Positions 24,201 to 37,028 of a stretch of 64,000 nucleotides of DNA are shown here, piece by piece. Position 1 is the stretch's first letter. Every line of letters starts with the position of its first letter. The notes beneath the pieces are model-generated. The model did not search any database. It worked only from the letters and a program-made list of their open reading frames with translations, and was not told the origin of the DNA. This DNA is from Promerops cafer (lineage: Eukaryota; Chordata; Aves; Passeriformes; Nectariniidae). Position numbers and translations under genes: made by a program. The DNA lies in the NCBI GenBank assembly GCA_013398275.1, contig VZSE01008770.1:1259476-1323475 (forward strand). Reading direction: 5' to 3'.

Positions 24201-27200
24201 CAGAAATAAAAGGCAAAGTCAGAATGGTGTTGGCTTTGAGACTGTAGGGTGTTTTTATTTGTGGGAGGTGCATGCACACTATTACATGAAGACAGACACC
24301 CATAGGTGCAGGAGGATATGTGTATGTGTAGTGATTAAACTTCAGTACTGAATTCAGCACAATTCATGTCTTCTGATTCTCAGATTTGTTGTTTTTGTGA
24401 TATCTATGCTTAAGAAAAACTGAACTCTAGTAGATATCTGTAAGCCTGATATGCCTAAATATTCTAAGATTTCTTTGAAAAACTTGCCTAGCTATACATT
24501 GTTTGGATTTTCTGGCTTTCCTGTTAGTCTTGTATTTGTTTTCTGTCTCTTAGCACAGTGTTTTTGGATTTCTGTTACTTGAAACCCTCGCATTTGCTGA
24601 CTCCATCTTTCTCTCCCAGTTTTTACAAAACTTGAGCAAACTATTTTTTTCATTAGTAATGAACAAGTTTAAACTGCAAGAATGGTACAAGAACTAACAT
24701 TTATTTATATGTTTCTTGGATTTTAAACATATCTTAAACCTGGTAATTATGATCTTTACAGGTTGCAGCGCAGAGGACACCCTAATTTTGAATTAGGGGT
24801 AAACGTAGGTGAAAATCCAGGTAAATTCTGTGTGTGTTGAACATTAAAGAAAATTTCTATGAATTCACTTTTGAGAAACATATTCCTTGTAGTCATAAGG
24901 AATAGCTGCAGGTATGCACTGACAGCCCCTTCGCCCAGTCAAATCCATTACAAATAGGAGTGGTAAATAATGATATTTGACAGTGAGATGATTTTTTTTC
25001 TCTCAGTATGTTTTACATATGAATAAAGCACTTTTACTAAAAGACTGGACTGAAAAAAATTACTTTTAAATAAAAGTATCTTTGCCTTTTTCCCAATCTG
25101 CATCAGAATACTGATGCTGCCTTTTAGTTTCATTATGCTGAATATCAATTGCAGTTTTCTTACACTGTCAGAATTTAAATTACCAGAGGTCTGCAAGATT
25201 AGTCCTGCCTGGTGTGCTGAAGTTAAGTGTGCTCTATTTAGATGGCCTGCCTTAAATTTACATTTTTATAGGCATGCTTCTATTATGGAAAGTAAGTAAT
25301 GTTAATTTCTAAGGGAGGGGGGGGATAAAAAATATGTAATCTTGTAATAAAATCTGTGATTGAGCTTGTGGAGCTCAGGGTGGAAGGATGTGCAGCCACA
25401 GGGCCCACAAAACAAAGCTGCAATGCTCTCGTCACTAACCTTCCTCCTCACCTTCACAGATGGAGCTCAGCAAGTTAAAACCCCCCAAACTTTATTACCC
25501 GTGCCCAGCAGAGCAAAGGTTGTTTTTCTTTCTCGGGCAATATTAATGACTTTCAGCTGAGTGCATTTTAATTAAAAACACCAGGTAGCCTCTCTTGGCT
25601 CAGCACAGGGCAGTGCTGGCTTTCAGCATCTGCGAGTGCATGTCTGTGCAGCCAGAGTGAGGGCCCTTTGTCCTTCACTCTTTGTATTTGGTTTTTTGGG
25701 GTTTTTTTTGTTGGGTGTAATGTCAGACACCACTAGGAGGCTCTGATAGACATAAATTCCAGAGCTTTTTGAGAATTGAGGGCAGAAAATGGCCAAGAAT
25801 TTGTTGCTGAAACAAGGGCTGTGTTTAATCCTTAGAATTCAGAAGTTCTTGTTCAAATGTTTGTTCACGCAAACTGTGCTTGTTTGGACAAATCCATGCT
25901 AGCTATTTTCACCCTAATCAACAGTGAAATGCTACAGGAAATGCTGTTTATCATTTAATGTAGCTGTTCTTAATTTTGTGTGCATGGAGAGGCCTAGAAA
26001 CCTCGTGTTCTGACACCCATGCCCAGAATGTTAAGGCCACGGCTGCATGGTGCAAAACGTGTTACAGAGAGGGAAGGCAAAAGCAGCACTTACACAAATC
26101 TGAAAATATTAATTCGTTCTAGGTACGTTACATGCTCTTTAAGCCACCTCTGGCCAGGAACTTGCATATGAGGATACTAGAAAACAAAAATATGATGGAT
26201 TGTGTTCTCTTTTGCACAGAAGAATAAGGACAGAATGGATCAGACTTTCTTTTACTTCCCACCATGCCTGGGGAACAGCTCTGAATTAGACCATCCATTT
26301 TCAGTTGTATTTGCTGTTTTATAGACTTTTTTCTGGAAATATACATGGGAATACTGTGGCAATACAATGTGGACAAGATGTTCCTGAAACAGTCGTTCGC
26401 TGCTATTCATCTTCTTAACCAGGCAGATGAGGGCAGAATTGGAGAAAAATGAGATTCAGCTATGCAATTATCTGTTTTTCCCATCCAGCCAAATCAAGGC
26501 TCTTGTATTCTGTTTTCCCTGTTTCCTTTTTTCCCCCCTCCCCTTGTGTCTCTCTCCTCTTTTCTTCTCAAACTTTACTGTGGTTTCAGGTTGTAGTTTT
26601 GGTTTGGCAGGGGAGCCTGGAGAAAATTTATGAAGAGAACAGTTTAGGGAGTGTTCTGGATTAGTGGCTCTACCCAGTTCTTAAATTTCTCAATGACTCT
26701 CTCAGTGGTCACTGCAATGGATAGTATGTTGGAGCAGCTGGGGCTTTTCACTGTTTCTGCCTTTTCTCCACCCCCAAACCCCCCAGTTATTTTACTCTTT
26801 CTTCTATAATACGAAGAAGAAAACACTTATATTTAAAAAACTCTTGAAGATTAAAATACTGTTGTGTAATATGCTTTGCATTTGTTGTAAAGAAACTTTA
26901 ATGGCATAAACACTCTTACGAAAAAGGTTGGAAATGGGTGAGCTGCCTAGATTTATATTTTTATTGCTGCTGTGACTTTCTTAAGACTTTATTTGGGCTG
27001 AAGCCTGCCATATCAATATTACCAGAGATTACTGGAGCACTTTGTTTCTTTTAAGCATAACTGCCATTTTAAAATAAAATGTTGCATGTAAGCAAAAACT
27101 TGATGTTAAAAGCTAAAAGAGCAGGCCCATGGGTCTCAGTTTGTATTAAATATTGCACGAAGTGCTATCTATTTGTGACACTATAGCATAATTGTTGGTG

Positions 27201-30200
27201 TCTGGTACAGCTTTTCAGCAAAACAGCAATTTTAAAGGCCAAATGTTCTTTGGGAGAATAAATTGCTGGAAAAAGCAGGAATCTGTACAGTTTCTAACAT
27301 AACTTTGACAGCACCATTTAAAATAGCATAACTTTACATAGATGCATCACTTAGAACTAAGTGCCTGATAATTTCAGCATGGCAAGTCCTGTCAACAGAA
27401 AAGGCCCACAAAAAGTGTTTGTGCACACCAGAGCTAACAAGATTACTTTCTAGATGACCTGCTGAAATCTAAATGATGTTTTGTGAAGCTGTAGGAGAAA
27501 AAAGCATGGGTAAAGGCAAAATAAAGACTTAAGTCCTTGATTTCAAAGGTGCCAGAAGTGCAGTTCCCAATAAAACGGAGTTTTTTTCTCCTCACTTTTT
27601 TAGCCCTGCATTTATTTAAGCTTCCAACCAGAGCCTCTGAATCACCTGAGCTGACTCAAGAGCTGTTGTTTTATGTACAAGAGACTCATGTATTTATTTT
27701 ACTCTTAGATTCACTACATTTTTAGCACACCATGGTTTTCTTCTTGGCAGAAAAATGTTTGGGTATAGCAAATGCTCTCCCCTATCAGGTAAAAGCTGTT
27801 TTTAAGTGACTTTCATCTGAAATCTTTAGTAATTTTTTCATTCTTTTCCAATCCTGGGTCTAAGTCCCTCTCTTGCATATGTGACGTGGATGCAGGAATA
27901 CATGCACAGGGCAAAGAATGATGAAATATGTGAAATTATAGCAACGATTTGTGTTGAAAAAATAAATGTTTCCTACAGAAAATTGGACTTAAAAATCTCA
28001 ATTCATGGGTAAATCTTTATTTCATCTGTGAAGGGAACAAAAACATTAGACCCTACTCTTGAAGTTTTTTAATTCTTTCATGTGTATTTATTGTGGTTTT
28101 GTCAGCTTGAGGCTTTAGTATAATTTTCCTTTCTCTGTTTCAGTTGCACAAGTGTTACATCAAAGCTGACAGTTCATTCTGTGCCTGTCTTTTGTTTTGG
28201 TTGCTCATGTCCTGGTTTTGTATTTACAATGCTAAGATTGAGTATTTCTTGCTGTGCGAGAACAATGAGCAATGCAGCAACTCATCAAAGCATGAAAAAA
28301 CTGATTGCTGTCAAGTGTTGCTCTTTTCCCTCCCACATCAAAATCACAGGTTGTCCCAAAAATTCGATCTGATGTTTCTAATCTCCAGCAACTCTGGAAG
28401 GTGAACTCGAGCATGCCTAGATTACCTGAACTGTCTAATTGGCCTTTGTGAAAAGTCACCTGGTTATTTTCAGAAACCAGTATTGAATAGTGGAACTGAA
28501 ATAAAAGCGCAGGTTGTGAGGTTCTGTGACTTGTGCTGTTATGCCCATTTTATTGCTTTCCTGTTGCTAGTGGCAAAGATTAATGAAACTTTTATAAAGT
28601 TGGATAGAAACGAGAAGGGAAGTACATTAAACTACCCCAGCTTGCTGCACACTAATTATTGTGTCAGATCTCATTAGGGAAAGGATGCACACAGCAGACT
28701 CTGCTTGCTTATTTTAACACGTCTGCTTCAAGAAAGGACTCTGCAAATTGGAGAAGGGTTTGCAGGTCAATATTCTACATATGCCAATTTACAAAAGACA
28801 TTTTTGCTTCTAACTGTCCTTTGTCTCATGTTTCAGCAGAAGAGCAGAATAATTAGGGAAGAGTTGTTCTGTGTTTGGGGCAGTGGTGAGTGGGAGAGGA
28901 CTTGAATTCAGCACACTGTGCTCTAGGAAAATTCTTATTTTTGCAGGCATGTAATTTCAGTAAAAATGATCGTGAGACTGTGATTAACAGATAATAGAAT
29001 TTCATGGGTTTTCATATGCAAGCCTCTCAAACATAATAAATAAGGGCAGAAATCTTAAGTGTTTTTGAGAGAGTCAAAGCTTTGTATTGAAAAACAGGTA
29101 TGTAGTAACAATGTGCCCTTCATGTGGCTGTACATAATAAATGCAATAAAAATAATACAACTATTTGTACATTAAATTGATAGAAATGGTTTGTTTCAGT
29201 CAGTCATACATGCTCATTTTCTGTCTACTCCAATATACATAGTTGGGGTTGATGAAGAGGACGGAAATGTGGTTAAGGAATGAGCGATGGATCTGTGATG
29301 TCTGTGATTATAAGGTTCTCTTCTGTCTCCTTTGGTCTGTGTCTTCCTCCTTGGACAGCCTCAGTTCCTTGCTCCTTTGTATGGAACCATGGATCCTGCA
29401 GCTTCCTCATTTCTTACAGGCTCCCATTTTTCTCTCCAGAATAATCAGGGTTTGTAGGAGGATGATGTGTTCCAAGATTTTGCCCCAAATACAAAAATGT
29501 GTAAGAGTCAAAGCTTTGAAGGTTGCAAGGTCATGTTGTAAAAAGGGAGAAGTGTTGCTCCTGATCACTTTTCCATTCTGTTGTTAAGAGGGAGTTGCAG
29601 AACTCAGATTTCTGATTTGATCATAGGCTACTAAAGAATTTTCAGGGAATTGGGAGTATTGTGTTTCTCCATCATTAGCATTCTGCAGTATTGAAAAGTA
29701 AATTATTTATAAATGTGAGAAAACTGCTAAATGGTTATCATATTTTGAATCATTTGATGACAGCATTTTATATCTGTGTGATAAATATTTTGCCTCTAAA
29801 AAATGGTAGTTAGATGTAGTCATTGCTGTGGTGCCCAGGACAGTTCTTGGACAAAGAGGGGAGTAGGAAGATGAAAACTGAATGTGAAGTTGGCTTCTTC
29901 CTCCCTTTTCCTGGAGTTTTGGTTCTTGTGTAACCTCCTAATTTTACAGGATTGCCATTCTCTTCATAACTCTCAAAGCTGAATTGTGCTGCGGTCTTCC
30001 CTGGCCCTGTGAATACGCCAACATTTGCAAGAAAACATTAGAAAGAAAACTGGGAGGTCTGTTAAAAGCATGATTTTAATAGCCAAAAAAACCCTAAGGA
30101 GTTGTTTCCTAGCAAAAATTTCTCATTCTACAGAGAGGAGGTTAAAGATTTTTAGTAATGTTCTTTAACTATGGCCTGCTTTTGGTGTGTGTTCTTTCAA

Positions 30201-30830
30201 TGATAGTAAATCAACTTTCATAAAATCTTTTTTTAGTGTTTCATGCTTAGATCAGAAAGTCATGCGACTATTTTAAAAAAATATGTGGAGAGCTTCACTG
30301 ATGTAGCACAGTTTGGTTTTAAAAAAAACCCCCAACTTGTAGTGTCCTTCATCAAAAAAAATACCCTGTGAGGACATATGCCAAGAAATCTTTCTCTTTT
30401 TACTGCTTTGAAATGACAAACATAATGGCTTTTCCTTTAAAAGGACATCCTGCTAGTAGGTGATATATTAACTAGAGGCATTGGACCAACACCTCAACAA
30501 TTGTGTTCAGCTGTAACTTAATAAAGCATTGCTCTCTTAGGGTCAGGTTGGTTCTGACAACAGAGAAGGTTCTGGAAGATAAATGTGCAAAGTGTAATCC
30601 TTTGGTAAATTACAAAAGAACCTGACATCTAATTTGACCTCTAGTTGGCATTCCATGACCACCCCCTGCCAGCTGTGGTGATTTTTATCTACAGTAGGTT
30701 CCAAATAAAACTCTAGGTTTCAGTTGGGTAAAAAAAAGTCTTACTGTGCTTAAACACTGAAGTCAGGTACTGCTGTTGCAATGGCGGTATCTGGAAAATA
30801 AAAAGATAATTATTATCAATTCCAAAAAGT

Positions 30831-30848
30831 AAAAAAAAAAAAAAAAAA
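30831..30848 (+). repeat. Poly-A tract, 18 A
   Basis: Eighteen consecutive A between CAAAAAGT and GTCAACC. No gene-derived sequence lies upstream that would make it a retroposed poly-A tail. Confidence 0.85.
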
Positions 30849-33800
30849 GTCAACCATAAATTAAGCTAAAAATTGTCTGTGTGTATTTAGGTACCTCCTT
30901 GATCAGGACATGCCCTGAGCACAGCGTGCCCACATGGCTCATGTTGCTTTGTGTTATGAACAAGGTCCTTTTGGAAAGCCAGAGCTTGTTCTACATATCT
31001 TGGGGAGATTGTAGTGTTCTAAGAAAACTGTGAACTGAAAATCGAGCAAGCAAATGTATAAATCTCTCCACAACTCCATAGGTTGTTTTCCTTCAGAAGC
31101 CTGAACAGCAGACCTGTGGAAAAAATTTACTTACTGAAGCTTTCCATGCCATGTCATAAGAAGTTCTTTGTTAAATACCTTTTAGCTGTTTTCTAATTTG
31201 GGTGAACCTGAAGGGATTGCAATCTTGCATAAGATATGCTGGCCTACCTACCAAATAAACTGAAATATAGTCAAATGAAATTTTTTCTTTTCTCCCATTA
31301 ACTCTGCCAGAAGTTCAGATTCCTAAAATTACTTTTAATGTAGTTGAAAGTACGAATAATGAGATGAGGGAGGTTGAAAGAGCATGGGAGTTACTATTAT
31401 AGTTCACATCTTTTCACATGCAGGACAATGTAGAAATGAGATGTCTGAGAGTTTGTGTTGATGATGCACTCCTCGACTGTAGTGAATGGAGTGGGTTTAA
31501 TGGCAGCTTATTTATAGTATAAGATAATTAAGAGCTTGATGCTCCCTCCATTTGTGCACTCAGAAATGGGAGGAAAGGAAGGAGCACAGGGGAAGGCTAG
31601 CAAGTTATTTTCTTCCAGGACATTTTATCAAGTATGACTGAGCCTGAGCTCCCTGAGGAGACAGTGATGCTTTACAAGTCCTCAGTAAATAACCAATTAC
31701 ATAGGAAGGATGAACAAACTGATATACTGGAAAACACTGGTAGTTGTTTTCTTTTCCTTTCTTCCCTTTTATTTTTTTTCCCCCCCTCTGTTCCTGCTTT
31801 GGAGTTCACAGACTATAGATAAGGTTCATATGGATACTTTTTTTTTTTCTTTTAAAGATGCTCTAGGCTTCTCATTTTTATCTATTCATTTCTCAGCACA
31901 TTTTGGACACTTTGTTAAGGATGTTTGCAACCTGTAATAGCAGTTATTCCTTAGAGTTTCCTGGCATGGCTCTGTTTAACCTGGAAAATGAGTAAGGTTG
32001 TAATGCATGTAGCTGAAATACAGAAGCTTATGAATATACATGCAAATAAACTGAGCTGCTACTGATGTTGTTACTCAGCTTGCTCCACTTGTAATAACTG
32101 GTTCTTCTGTTCACCTCTCCGATTTTATTTCCAGAGGTTTTAGGCTCAGTTAAATGGCAGGATATGATAGCATTGCTTCTGGCTTTCACTGGAGTATATC
32201 AACATGATCCCTTGCAAGCCAATAAATATAAGTTTGTGCCTTTAATTAGTCACATAGCTCTAATCTTGGTTTTCCCCCTTTTGATCCTCCGCCTGGAAGG
32301 GATAAGTAGCTTGAGAAAGAATGAAGTTATGAATTTGTTATTTGTACATAGTGATAACATTTGTTAGGATGGTGGTGGGAGGCTAGAGGTGATTTATGAA
32401 AGATGCAAGTGTTCAGTTCTCCAGCAGCAGTTTGGTCACAGGTATTCCAGCCAGATGTGTACCACAGGAATGGGCTCCACTTCACCAGGCAGCACAACAG
32501 CTGGAGGGGAATGGAGAGTGGCTGTGAAGGAGCCCATTAGTAAATGCTCAAAGGAAGAGTTGTGCTGCAGGGGAGCTTTGCAGTGTCATCAGTTCAGCTC
32601 CTGTGGGTAGTGTCAGGTCAGGGCATCCACACTGATACAGCTCCTGACACACAGCATGCTGGTAAAAATCACTGATCTGTCGCTTCACCTTCCTCTTAAT
32701 ATCTTTAGTTTTGCTTCTTTAGTTTTATGTCTTAGGCTGAATTAATGCGTTAGCGTTTATAAAGCGCTCCACAGATGAGAAGCCTTACGTAGCTGCTTTG
32801 TGTAATTATTATTTTTAATTGTTTCCATTTGTATAATTTCAATTAAAATCACTAATGGACTAGTACAAACTCAATAAGAAGTAGAAAAGGCAGGACTTTT
32901 TTTTTTCTGCCTTTTTTTTTTTCAAGAAAGTAGACTTTAGGAAAAAATGGGGAGGGATGGAAGAAGTGGACTGATACTCTTCTGGGCTTCACTTCATCCA
33001 TATTAACCTCATTGACTGCTTGCTAATTGCAGGAATTTAAATATGCCAATGCCCACATAAAAAAACCCCTCTGAGATGCACTGCTTTTCAGTGGGAAAAC
33101 CTGGAGCTTGAAAAGGTATTTGTACAATTTCTGCCATCAGTGGTATTGAAATGCTTTTTTCCCAGACTGACTAGTCAGGAAATGAAAATGGGAAACTTTG
33201 AGACATAGCCCTCTTTGTGGGTGCACATAGCCAAGACCACTGGTGTGCTGGGATTCTGTGCTGTTCACTTAAAACTCCACTGCTTGGAATGGTAAAGGCA
33301 AAAAAATCTTCCTGCTGCTGAAGGGGAGTTTCAAGTATCAGAACTGTAGATTCAAGGCAGGGGAAAGCAAGTAAAACAGAACTGATACTTGGAAATTGTG
33401 CATTCAAGTCATATGTGTGGTGTGATGCAATGCACAATTTCTGAAGAGTTTAAGTGGTAAAAGCAGTCATTTGACTCAGTATGTACATTATATCATGGGG
33501 CAGACAAGGTCAGCTGTCAAACGGAGGGCTGAGAAAATCTACCAAGTATCTCTGCCTGCCCTAAAGTTGTTCTGGCTTCCCAGCAGGCCAGCTCAATTGG
33601 CAGGATTTAAGTTCATGGGAAGTGCAGGTGTGGCAGGAGGGGAGTTTATGGCCCGGCTTGGCTACCAAGGGGCTTGGTGAGTCAGCCAATGCAGTGATGT
33701 GACAACCCAGGGCTGCTCACAAACACCTGAATAAGATTAACAGGCAAACTCTGAATTTGTAGATATTTCTAAACTAGAAATATAGAGCTTGCTCAAGGTT

Positions 33801-34327
33801 TATGGTTTGGGTTGTTTTTTCTTAAAGCTTCTTCCACACTGTTTTTCTGTGTTTCTAAATACCTGAGGACACACAAACATTTACCACAAGATTATCTGTG
33901 CTATTTTGGAGATCCAGCAAGGTCCCCCAGGCCACATAGCTGATGTAGGCAGCTATTGTGCAGCATTACCGAAGTACCCAGTGGCTTCACTGAGCAGTGT
34001 TGTAACATTCTGCTCCAGTTACTCAAAGTGTATGAGGTGCTGAGGGGGCAGAGCCAGCATTGCTGCAGCTCCCCATATTTAGGAAATAAAGCAGCACAGC
34101 AGCAAATAAGTCTTCTACTATTAAACAGCCAATACTTGTTGGAGCTTAATTGGATTATACCTACGGTTTCATTTACTTATTTTGTAGTTGTAATTTATTT
34201 CTCAGTCCTTGTCTGTCTTATTCCAATTATAAGGAAGTATAAACATCAACATTTATGTATTTTAAGTCATGATAGATCTCATTTACTAATCATGTTTACT
34301 AATATACTACTACATTTTATAATGTAG

Positions 34328-34538
34328 TGAGAGGACGGGGGGAATGGCTTTAAACTGAAAAAGCACAGGTTTAGATTTGGTATGAGGAGGAAGTTATTTC
34401 CTGTCAGGGTGGTTTGGAACCAGAACAGGTTGCCCAGAGAAGCTGTGGGTGCTGCACCCTGGGACAGTGGAAGGAGTCCCTGCCCACAGATGATCTTTAG
34501 GTCCCTTTCAAACCAGGCCAGTCTGTGGTTCTGCTGAG
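34328..34538 (+). mobile_element. CR1 LINE 3'-end fragment with internal deletion
   Basis: Sense-oriented CR1 text: GAATGGCTTTAAACTGAAAAAG, AGATTTGGTATGAGGAGGAAGTTATTTCCTGTCAGGGTGGTTTGGAACCAGAACAGG, TTGCCCAGAGAAGCTGTGG, then GACAGTGGAAGGAGTCCCTGCCCA and GATGATCTTTAGGTCCCTTTCAAACCAGGCCAGTCTGTGGTTCTG. The usual block that links the CCTGGAAGTGTTCAAGG and TTTGAGCAACCTG parts is missing, so this copy has a deletion of several tens of bases between about 34460 and 34468. It has no reading frame of any length. Confidence 0.93.
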
Positions 34539-34845
34539 TGACCAAACTTGATCCTTTCATCCACACATCTGTTATTCCACAGCAGACCCCTGTGTTTGAA
34601 CATGTGTGTTGATGTTTAGAGCTGTCGTATTCTTGGATAATCCCATAAATTTCACTCAGCCAAGTGATGAGGGTTGCTGGGCTCTTGTTCCCCTTGCCCT
34701 TCCAGCATCAGCATTATTTTGTGTTTTATCACAGCAGACTCTGCAGCTGCTGGCAGCCAAATGTAGCAAAAACAACCGTTGTGATTAGCCAGACCCAGAT
34801 CTATCCTACTAGCAGATACCTGTAAAACCACTGGGTTATGTATTT

Positions 34846-34866
34846 TTATTATTATTATTATTATTT
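34846..34866 (+). repeat. (TTA)n microsatellite
   Basis: About seven TTA/TAT units (TTATTATTATTATTATTATTT) 300 bp to the right of the CR1 fragment at 34.3-34.5 kb. It is flanked by TGTATTT and CTTTTGTAAG. Confidence 0.88.
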
Positions 34867-37015
34867 CTTTTGTAAGACAGAGGCCAGCAGAGGAGGTCTC
34901 TAACAGGTCCCAGGGACAGTGCACTGGCAGATTTTTGAAGGGCACACAGCAGAGTTGTGTTATGAGCTGTACTATCTTGAAAAGGTGTAGACTTTCTGCT
35001 CTCACTTTCCATTCAGTTCTGAATACATTGGAAGTGTTGCATTACAAAGGGATAAGATGCCCCTGGAAAGGTGATCAGCAGCACCTTTCACAACTGAATT
35101 GTGGCATCTCTCACCACCTGCTGAGGTTTTACTAGTGTGTCTCATTTAAAAAGCAAATTACAGTGTGGCAGCAATCCTTGCAGATCCTTGGTGCACCTCA
35201 CTGAGTCTTTTATAGTCAATAATGCATTCAGGGAAACAATGCTCTTGTTCTAGAGTGCTGGGGAGAAAGGTATTTTATATAGTAGTGGCTGGTTTCAGTT
35301 ATATTTCAGTTTATAATAAACAACCTTCATGTGTATGCATGTGTGTGTGGAATCTTTTGGGCGTTCTTCCCATTTTTCTGTAGATCTCTTCTCTGAATGT
35401 ACTTTTGCATGATCTGTTATGTGTTATTCTCTCTGCCTTCTATTTTATACTTTCTCTGCCCTGCCCAGACAGTAGGAACATCATTCTATGAGTAGCTTTT
35501 TCATTGGTGCATTATCGTGCTCCTGTCTAAATTCTGGTCAGTCAAATAAATTGATTGCCTCGCTAGCCTGAGCCCTACATCAGAGTAGGTATTTTGAGAT
35601 GTAAATATGTTTCCTGTCATCTTGATCTTTTCTAGTAGATGCACAAAGTTCTTTGTTCAAGACCTCTGATGCCCTTTCCTTCTGGAACAGTCCCAATTCA
35701 CTCTCCAAAGCTGGAGCAGGTCTGTCTTATTTTGCCTGCTGATCCCCAAGTCCTATGCTGGCTGATCCCCAAATGAGAGTCAATTGTTTCATGTATCTGA
35801 AGTTGGTCTCGCTTGAATTCCAAGGTTCATCCCCCAAATCCAGGTCTTGCTTGCCTATAGAAAACACTTATATGAACCAGAAGAGTTTTCAGAGCAGAGT
35901 TGGATCACCTGGAGCAGCTCATCTCTGTTGTTCAGTGCTTCATGTAAATAACAGAAAAGCAACTCACTTTTGGAATTCTATTTTGAGTGCATTAACAACT
36001 TTCTCTCCCATGTTCTCTTTTTATATTGCCTAACTATTCCTTATTTATTCAATTCTGATTTTTGTTATTTTAATCATGTTTACTTCCACAGATTTTGAGA
36101 TTCCTCTTACTCTCATATTCTGTGCCTGTGTAGAAAACAGATGTCACATTTTCCTCTAAACCTGCGTTGTGATTGTCATTTTAGTTCTACAGAGCTAAAA
36201 AAGTTGTGCTACATATTGCTATTCATTCCCTAAACAACTTCAAACCACCTCAACTTTAAATACAAGAACATAAGTAGTTCAGTTGCTGTTTTATTTTTCC
36301 AGTTATGTCAACTTGTACTTTCTAAGACATATACAAATAGCTGGGGGATTTTGTCTGCTTTTTTTCAAATAGGCGTATTTTGGGAGTTGAGTGTTATCAC
36401 TCATCTTTGGGGGTCTGAGCACCTGTTTTCACATACAAAATTGTAGATCTTGGGAAAAGTGAAGGCAAAGACAAATGAGTTAGTGGGAAGGGGGGAAAAT
36501 ATTAACTTGCTACGTTTAACTTGGAGCAATTCTGTAGCTCTTTTAAATATTCTGTAGTCTTGCTGTTTTCGATGTCATCATAAATGCCAACTGTGCCTTA
36601 AAATGTTCATTTCCTAAGCACATTACTTTGATATAAGTTTCTTTTTCTTCAGTTCTGTGATGTAGTGTGTAGCTGGTTTTGCCTGAATGTCACTACAGCA
36701 GCAGGATGTGTAAATGTGCATTGTCAGATGGCAGCTGTGCATGCCAAGTGCAAGTCCTCCTCTGGTGTTTCCTCATTTGGACTTTTCTGATCTCATTTTG
36801 TGAAGATCATCTCACTGGAGATTAGTATACGGGAATTTTAGAAAACTTTTAAAACTCTCTTTATTTTTACTGTTCCTCTTGTTTCCATGGAAATGGGATC
36901 TATGAGATTGTCAGGTGTGAACAGCTGACAGTGTTCTACATGTGTAGATTTCATTAGATGACTCCCAGCTTAGATCTGGGATGACCTAAATAAGTAGTAA
37001 ACCATTTAGTGGGGT

Positions 37016-37028
37016 AAAAAAAAAAAAA
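37016..37028 (+). repeat. Poly-A tract, 13 A
   Basis: Thirteen consecutive A between GTGGGGT and GGGGCC, in otherwise unremarkable intron. Confidence 0.75.

Larger units (their letters stand above)
20613..34327. other. Gene-free intronic stretch
   Basis: Intron holding the 44-nt pyrimidine tract (21178), short G8 (25317-25324) and C/T-rich runs (about 26515-26580 and 31750-31800), the A18 run, an inverted repeat at 24780-24798, and a motif cluster at 33678-33690. Two segments (23876-24120, 26990-27370) look like conserved noncoding DNA. There are no repeats with a firm family assignment. Confidence 0.6.

Noticed and set aside
32389..32640. GC-richer segment resembling an exon or repeat
   Set aside because: The 73-codon ORF has no homology, there is no consistent AG/GT framing, and I could not match it to any repeat family.
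33956..34327. 123-codon ORF on the plus strand ending next to the CR1 fragment
   Set aside because: The hydrophobic C-terminal part comes from T-rich intron. No homology, and it is not part of the CR1 coding region.
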